Below are positions 14,840 to 17,531 of a stretch of DNA of 17,531 bases, piece by piece. Origin of the DNA: Candidatus Zixiibacteriota bacterium (GTDB lineage: Bacteria > Zixibacteria > MSB-5A5 > WJJR01); NCBI GenBank assembly GCA_014729565.1, contig WJJR01000158.1, forward strand, positions 1 to 17,531. The letters are read 5' to 3'. Numbering within the stretch: the stretch's first letter is position 1; the number at the start of each line of letters is the position of its first letter. Under the pieces are notes generated by a model, which worked only from the letters and a program-made list of their open reading frames with translations, was not told the DNA's origin and searched no databases. Position numbers and translations under genes: made by a program.

Positions 14840-16684
14840 CTAAAATGCCTGTCCAACGTTTATATGCAACTCGTAGCCGACATCATCATCGAAGATCGGC
14901 CGCGCCAAGTCGAGTCGTATCGGTCCGATCGGCGTCGAGACGCGGATACCGGCGCCGGCCGAATAGCGCAAGTCACTCAAGTCATAGAAGTACGATGCGG
15001 GCCAAACGTTCCCGAGGTCGGTGAAAATCGCGCCCGACAAAATGCCCCAGATCGGATACCGCAACTCGATGCTCGATTCGATTAAGCTCTTGCCGCCGGC
15101 CGGGGTGCCCTCCTGCTGCGGACCGATTTCACCACGCTCCCAACCGCGCAGCGATGAACTGCCACCGGAGTAGTAGCGGTCTTCCACCGGCACGAACCGG
15201 TCATCGTCGAACGATTGAATGCCGCCGATTTTGATACGCGTTGCGACGACCAGCCCGACGAGTCCTTCGTAGTGCCGCCAGTCCAATGTCGTGCGAACGA
15301 AATGGTATTGGCTGCCGAAACCGATCCCACTCCATTTGGAGGACAGCGCGACAAAGTTCCCGTGGTCGGGATTGAACGTGGGGCGGGAGTTGTCATAGGT
15401 AGACGTGAAGGCGACACTCGATTTGTCGTAGAGATCGTCGAAACCGGGATCCAGCGGGCCCGCCTCGGCAACACTGGTGGTGTCGAGCGACACGCGTTCA
15501 AAGCTGTACTCACTGCCGACGGTCAATCGTGATGTGAGTTGGTGGTCGATTCCCAAAATGATCCCGTGGCGACGAAGTGTATACCCCGGTTCATCCTGGC
15601 GCCGGATGAAGGGGCTGATCGATGCTGACGTCCGCGGCGTCAAAAACGCCGGTTGCGTGTGGCGGAGGCGAACGTGGTATGGTTCCAGTCCCGAGTGCTT
15701 GGCGTACAACTCCAAACGGCGCGCGCCACCGAGAAAACCAAGCAGCCGCGACTCGGTGAACACGCGAAAGTTGTCCTCCTGGCCGTACCCAACACCGACC
15801 TTCGAACTCAATCGTGGCGCTTCCTGCAATGTGATGCGGACCGGTACCTCCGCCGTGTGATCCCTGTCCAGTATGCCCGTAACCGTTGCCACTTCAAAAA
15901 CACCCAGGTCGATCAACTGCCGCTGCGACTGATTCAGTACCGATTGCCGAAACAAGTCGCCGCTTCTGAATTCGATCTGGTTGTAGACCAGTTCCTCTGA
16001 GATGCGTGAGTGTCCGGTGATCGTGATCTCCCCGAACACGCAGCGCGGACCACTCTCTATGGTCCAGACGACGTCGACGGTGTTGGCAGTTGTATCAACG
16101 CTCAATTCGCTGGAGACCGAGGCATACGGGTATCCCTCATCGGCAAAGTATCGCTCGGTGGAATCCGCGTCGGCGGTCATCACCTGATCGCGGAAGCGCA
16201 TCCCCCAATGCAATTGGGGAAGGGGTGATATGCGATCCAACAGGCTGTCCACACGAACGGAATCCGGTGTCGACGGCGCACGAATCAGCCAGATCACTGT
16301 GTCGACGGTAATCGGCGGTCCCTCGCGGACGTTGATCATAACGCCAACAGACTGATCGTCGGTGTTGATCGCGAAGTCACCACGGGACAATTGGATATGC
16401 AGATATCCCCGCCGCTGGTAGAACCGTCGGATCCGACCGAAGTCGTTGATGAGCATGTCCGAGTGATACTGGCTCGACGACTTCTGGAGGACCGTTTCCT
16501 GGAACCAGTTGAATCCCTTCAGGGTCATCTGCTCCCGCAGACGGTCGCCGGAAAACGCCTCATTGCCCTGGAAATGGATGTAGTCAACCCGGAAACCCTC
16601 CTGCGCGTGCGCAAGGCTGCACATCCCGATTGTAAGGAGGAGGAAGAGAGTTGCGGTTAGGCGCCGTTGGATTGACCTGTTCAT
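14840..16684 (-). CDS. tamA: Omp85-family outer-membrane protein, TamA-like (three POTRA domains plus beta-barrel)
   Basis: This 614-residue outer-membrane protein has a signal peptide (hydrophobic 11-24) that probably ends at AHA|QE after residue 27. About three POTRA-like repeats follow: FRVDYIHFQGNEAFSGDRLREQM (31 onward), a second around 126-205, and a third at CVFGEITITGHSRISEEL to about 275. The 16-strand barrel domain (about 290-614) contains the GGSSSLRGWERGE motif (near 505), equivalent to the conserved loop-6 RG(F/Y) motif of Omp85 proteins. The C-terminus ends in aromatic F after an alternating strand (ELHINVGQAF), as a beta-signal should. Three rather than five POTRAs and the adjacent tamB favour TamA over BamA. 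No ribosome site precedes the ATG. Confidence 0.92.
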   Translation of the reverse strand: MNRSIQRRLTATLFLLLTIGMCSLAHAQEGFRVDYIHFQGNEAFSGDRLREQMTLKGFNWFQETVLQKSSSQYHSDMLINDFGRIRRFYQRRGYLHIQLSRGDFAINTDDQSVGVMINVREGPPITVDTVIWLIRAPSTPDSVRVDSLLDRISPLPQLHWGMRFRDQVMTADADSTERYFADEGYPYASVSSELSVDTTANTVDVVWTIESGPRCVFGEITITGHSRISEELVYNQIEFRSGDLFRQSVLNQSQRQLIDLGVFEVATVTGILDRDHTAEVPVRITLQEAPRLSSKVGVGYGQEDNFRVFTESRLLGFLGGARRLELYAKHSGLEPYHVRLRHTQPAFLTPRTSASISPFIRRQDEPGYTLRRHGIILGIDHQLTSRLTVGSEYSFERVSLDTTSVAEAGPLDPGFDDLYDKSSVAFTSTYDNSRPTFNPDHGNFVALSSKWSGIGFGSQYHFVRTTLDWRHYEGLVGLVVATRIKIGGIQSFDDDRFVPVEDRYYSGGSSSLRGWERGEIGPQQEGTPAGGKSLIESSIELRYPIWGILSGAIFTDLGNVWPASYFYDLSDLRYSAGAGIRVSTPIGPIRLDLARPIFDDDVGYELHINVGQAF

Positions 16685-16689
16685 AGCCC

Positions 16690-16718
16690 ATAATGTACGT
16701 ATGCCGCCGCCAAGACAA
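16690..16718 (-). promoter_or_regulatory. Possible tamA promoter giving a leaderless transcript
   Basis: On the minus strand, TTGTCT (16718-16713) and CATTAT (16695-16690) are 17 bp apart. Initiation 6-7 nt beyond the -10 box falls on or beside the A of the tamA ATG (16684), consistent with the lack of a ribosome site there. The hexamers match consensus only in part, so the call is tentative. Confidence 0.35.
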
Positions 16719-16836
16719 GGGATGATCCTGCGAATGTGCTGTCGTTTAACACGTTACGGGATCCTCCCTGACGTAACCCTTGTCTGTGGGCGCCAAAAAT
16801 AGACAAACTGAGTGGCCGGGACGCCGTACTGTTGAG

Positions 16837-16861
16837 ATTGCAACTGTTGCGATTGCAACTG
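16837..16861 (+). promoter_or_regulatory. Probable MarR operator: dyad overlapping a 15-bp-spaced direct repeat
   Basis: ATTGCAACTGTTGCGAT (16837-16853) is an inverted repeat with 7 of 8 arm bases matching around a central T. GATTGCAACTG occurs twice, at 16836-16846 and 16851-16861. The cluster ends 7 bp before the MarR start codon, where autorepressor sites of this family usually lie. In the same 184-bp divergent gap, TTGTCT-N15-AGACAA (16780-16806) and GTTACG...CGTAAC (16753-16777) form further weaker dyads. Confidence 0.65.
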
Positions 16862-16868
16862 ATAGCCT

Positions 16869-17345
16869 ATGACGAATGAATCGACTAACCCGGAAGCCAA
16901 TTTGGGACGCCTGATGGGGTGTGCGGCACGCGTCATGCTGCGCGAACTCGATCATAGCCTGGCGGAGTCCAATGTCGGCATCTCGGGTGAGCAGTGTATT
17001 CTGCTGAAGAATATCGGGTGGGATGACGGTATCCATCAGAACGAGCTGGCGGAACGAATTCTGCGGGATAAAGCGGCGATCACGCGGCATCTCGACGTAC
17101 TGGAGCAAAAGAAGCTGGTGGTGCGTGAGCACAATCCCACCGACCGTCGCCAGAACCTGCTTCACATTACGTCGGCGGGACGTCGTTTACTCCAATCGGT
17201 GGAGCCGCTGATTGAAGTGATCAACCGTCGTGCGACGGAGGGAATAGAGAAAGCAAAGCTGGAGCACTGCAAAGATGTGCTCGAACAGGTGTTTAACAAT
17301 CTGGCGCATCGCAACTGTTCGAACGCCGATAGGACTGACTCATGA
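16869..17345 (+). CDS. MarR-family transcriptional regulator
   Basis: This 158-residue dimeric winged-helix regulator has N-terminal dimer helices (about 10-35), a helix-turn-helix at HQNELAERILRDKAAITRHL (56-75), the wing with NPTDRRQNLLHITSAGRRLL including the conserved DRR turn, and C-terminal dimer helices (120-150). It is transcribed divergently from tamA and overlaps the following membrane-fusion gene by 4 bases (ATGA). It is therefore probably the local repressor of an efflux operon, sensing a drug or phenolic ligand. The repeat cluster just upstream is the likely autoregulatory site. The ligand is unknown. Confidence 0.92.
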   Translation: MTNESTNPEANLGRLMGCAARVMLRELDHSLAESNVGISGEQCILLKNIGWDDGIHQNELAERILRDKAAITRHLDVLEQKKLVVREHNPTDRRQNLLHITSAGRRLLQSVEPLIEVINRRATEGIEKAKLEHCKDVLEQVFNNLAHRNCSNADRTDS

Positions 17346-17531
17346 CGAAGACCAGGAAATTCGTACTGCCGGGCGTTATTATCGTCATCGCTGCTGCAGC
17401 GATGTTTGTGTTGCTCGGCATGAAGACCGACCCGCCCCGCCGTCCGCCGGAAACGCCGGTGAAGTATGTGCAGACGTCGGTGGTCGAATTAGGGCCGGTG
17501 GACGCGCGCATCATCGCGTACGGACGAACCG
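17342..17531 (+). CDS. Membrane-fusion (HlyD/RND adaptor) protein, 5' end only
   Basis: Only the first 63 codons are in the window. The product begins MTKTRKFVLPG, has one hydrophobic anchor (about 8-26), then a Pro-rich linker (DPPRRPPETP) and VKYVQTSVVELGPVDARIIA, which matches the opening beta-strand of periplasmic adaptor proteins of tripartite RND-type pumps. The 4-base overlap with the MarR gene indicates translational coupling. An RND permease gene and possibly an outer-membrane channel gene would be expected beyond the right edge. Confidence 0.75.
   Translation, partial: MTKTRKFVLPGVIIVIAAAAMFVLLGMKTDPPRRPPETPVKYVQTSVVELGPVDARIIAYGRT

Noticed and set aside
1..17531. CRISPR array, insertion sequence, prophage or toxin-antitoxin genes
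   Set aside because: No regularly spaced repeats, transposase, integrase or phage structural motifs were seen in the reading frames on either strand.

Overview
The window comes from a diderm (Gram-negative type) bacterium with a moderately high G+C content. An Omp85-family outer-membrane protein paired with a TamB-like protein shows the outer membrane. The exported cytochrome ends in calcium-loop repeats and a dockerin-like tail of the GDLDGNGALDAIDL type. Such tails are common in uncultured FCB-group and neighbouring candidate phyla such as Zixibacteria, but that placement is inference and no marker gene here fixes it.

Layout. (1) 1-109 is the 3' end of an unrecognised gene. It is followed by a promoter/operator-like region and an exported five-CXXCH multiheme cytochrome with MopE-like, thrombospondin-3-like and dockerin-like C-terminal modules, closed by a terminator at 2636-2677. 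(2) 2762-3322 encodes a CobO/BtuR corrinoid adenosyltransferase. (3) 3465-5018 encodes a REC-GAF-HD-GYP response regulator, a probable c-di-GMP phosphodiesterase. (4) 5019-5391 is noncoding and holds a perfect 17-bp-stem palindrome and repeat-like debris. (5) 5392-7293 encodes a GT-C type membrane glycosyltransferase with a TPR-like tail. (6) tRNA-Gly(GCC), with a good sigma-70 promoter and a terminator, and tRNA-Cys(GCA) follow. (7) 7751-10886 is a tight five-gene operon: ArsR-type repressor, DUF318/ArsP-like permease, small CPKC thioredoxin-like protein, exported ArsF-like CMTC protein, and CcdA/DsbD-like ArsG-type membrane protein. Two copies of one operator-like inverted repeat flank arsR. 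(8) On the minus strand, tamA (16684-14840) and tamB (14826-10894) form a two-gene operon that converges on the ars-like operon. (9) Divergent from tamA are a MarR regulator and the start of a membrane-fusion (RND/HlyD adaptor) gene that runs off the right edge.

How the genes work together. The ars-like operon looks like a metalloid-sensed module: a Cys-containing ArsR senses a thiol-reactive ligand, the permease exports it, and three thiol-redox proteins (cytosolic, periplasmic-side and transmembrane) move reducing equivalents or product across the membrane. It matches the gene content of the arsEFG organoarsenical systems plus an ArsP-like permease. tamA/tamB form an outer-membrane assembly or lipid-transport machine. 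The MarR/MFP pair is the start of a self-regulated efflux operon. The remaining genes look like independent single-gene units.
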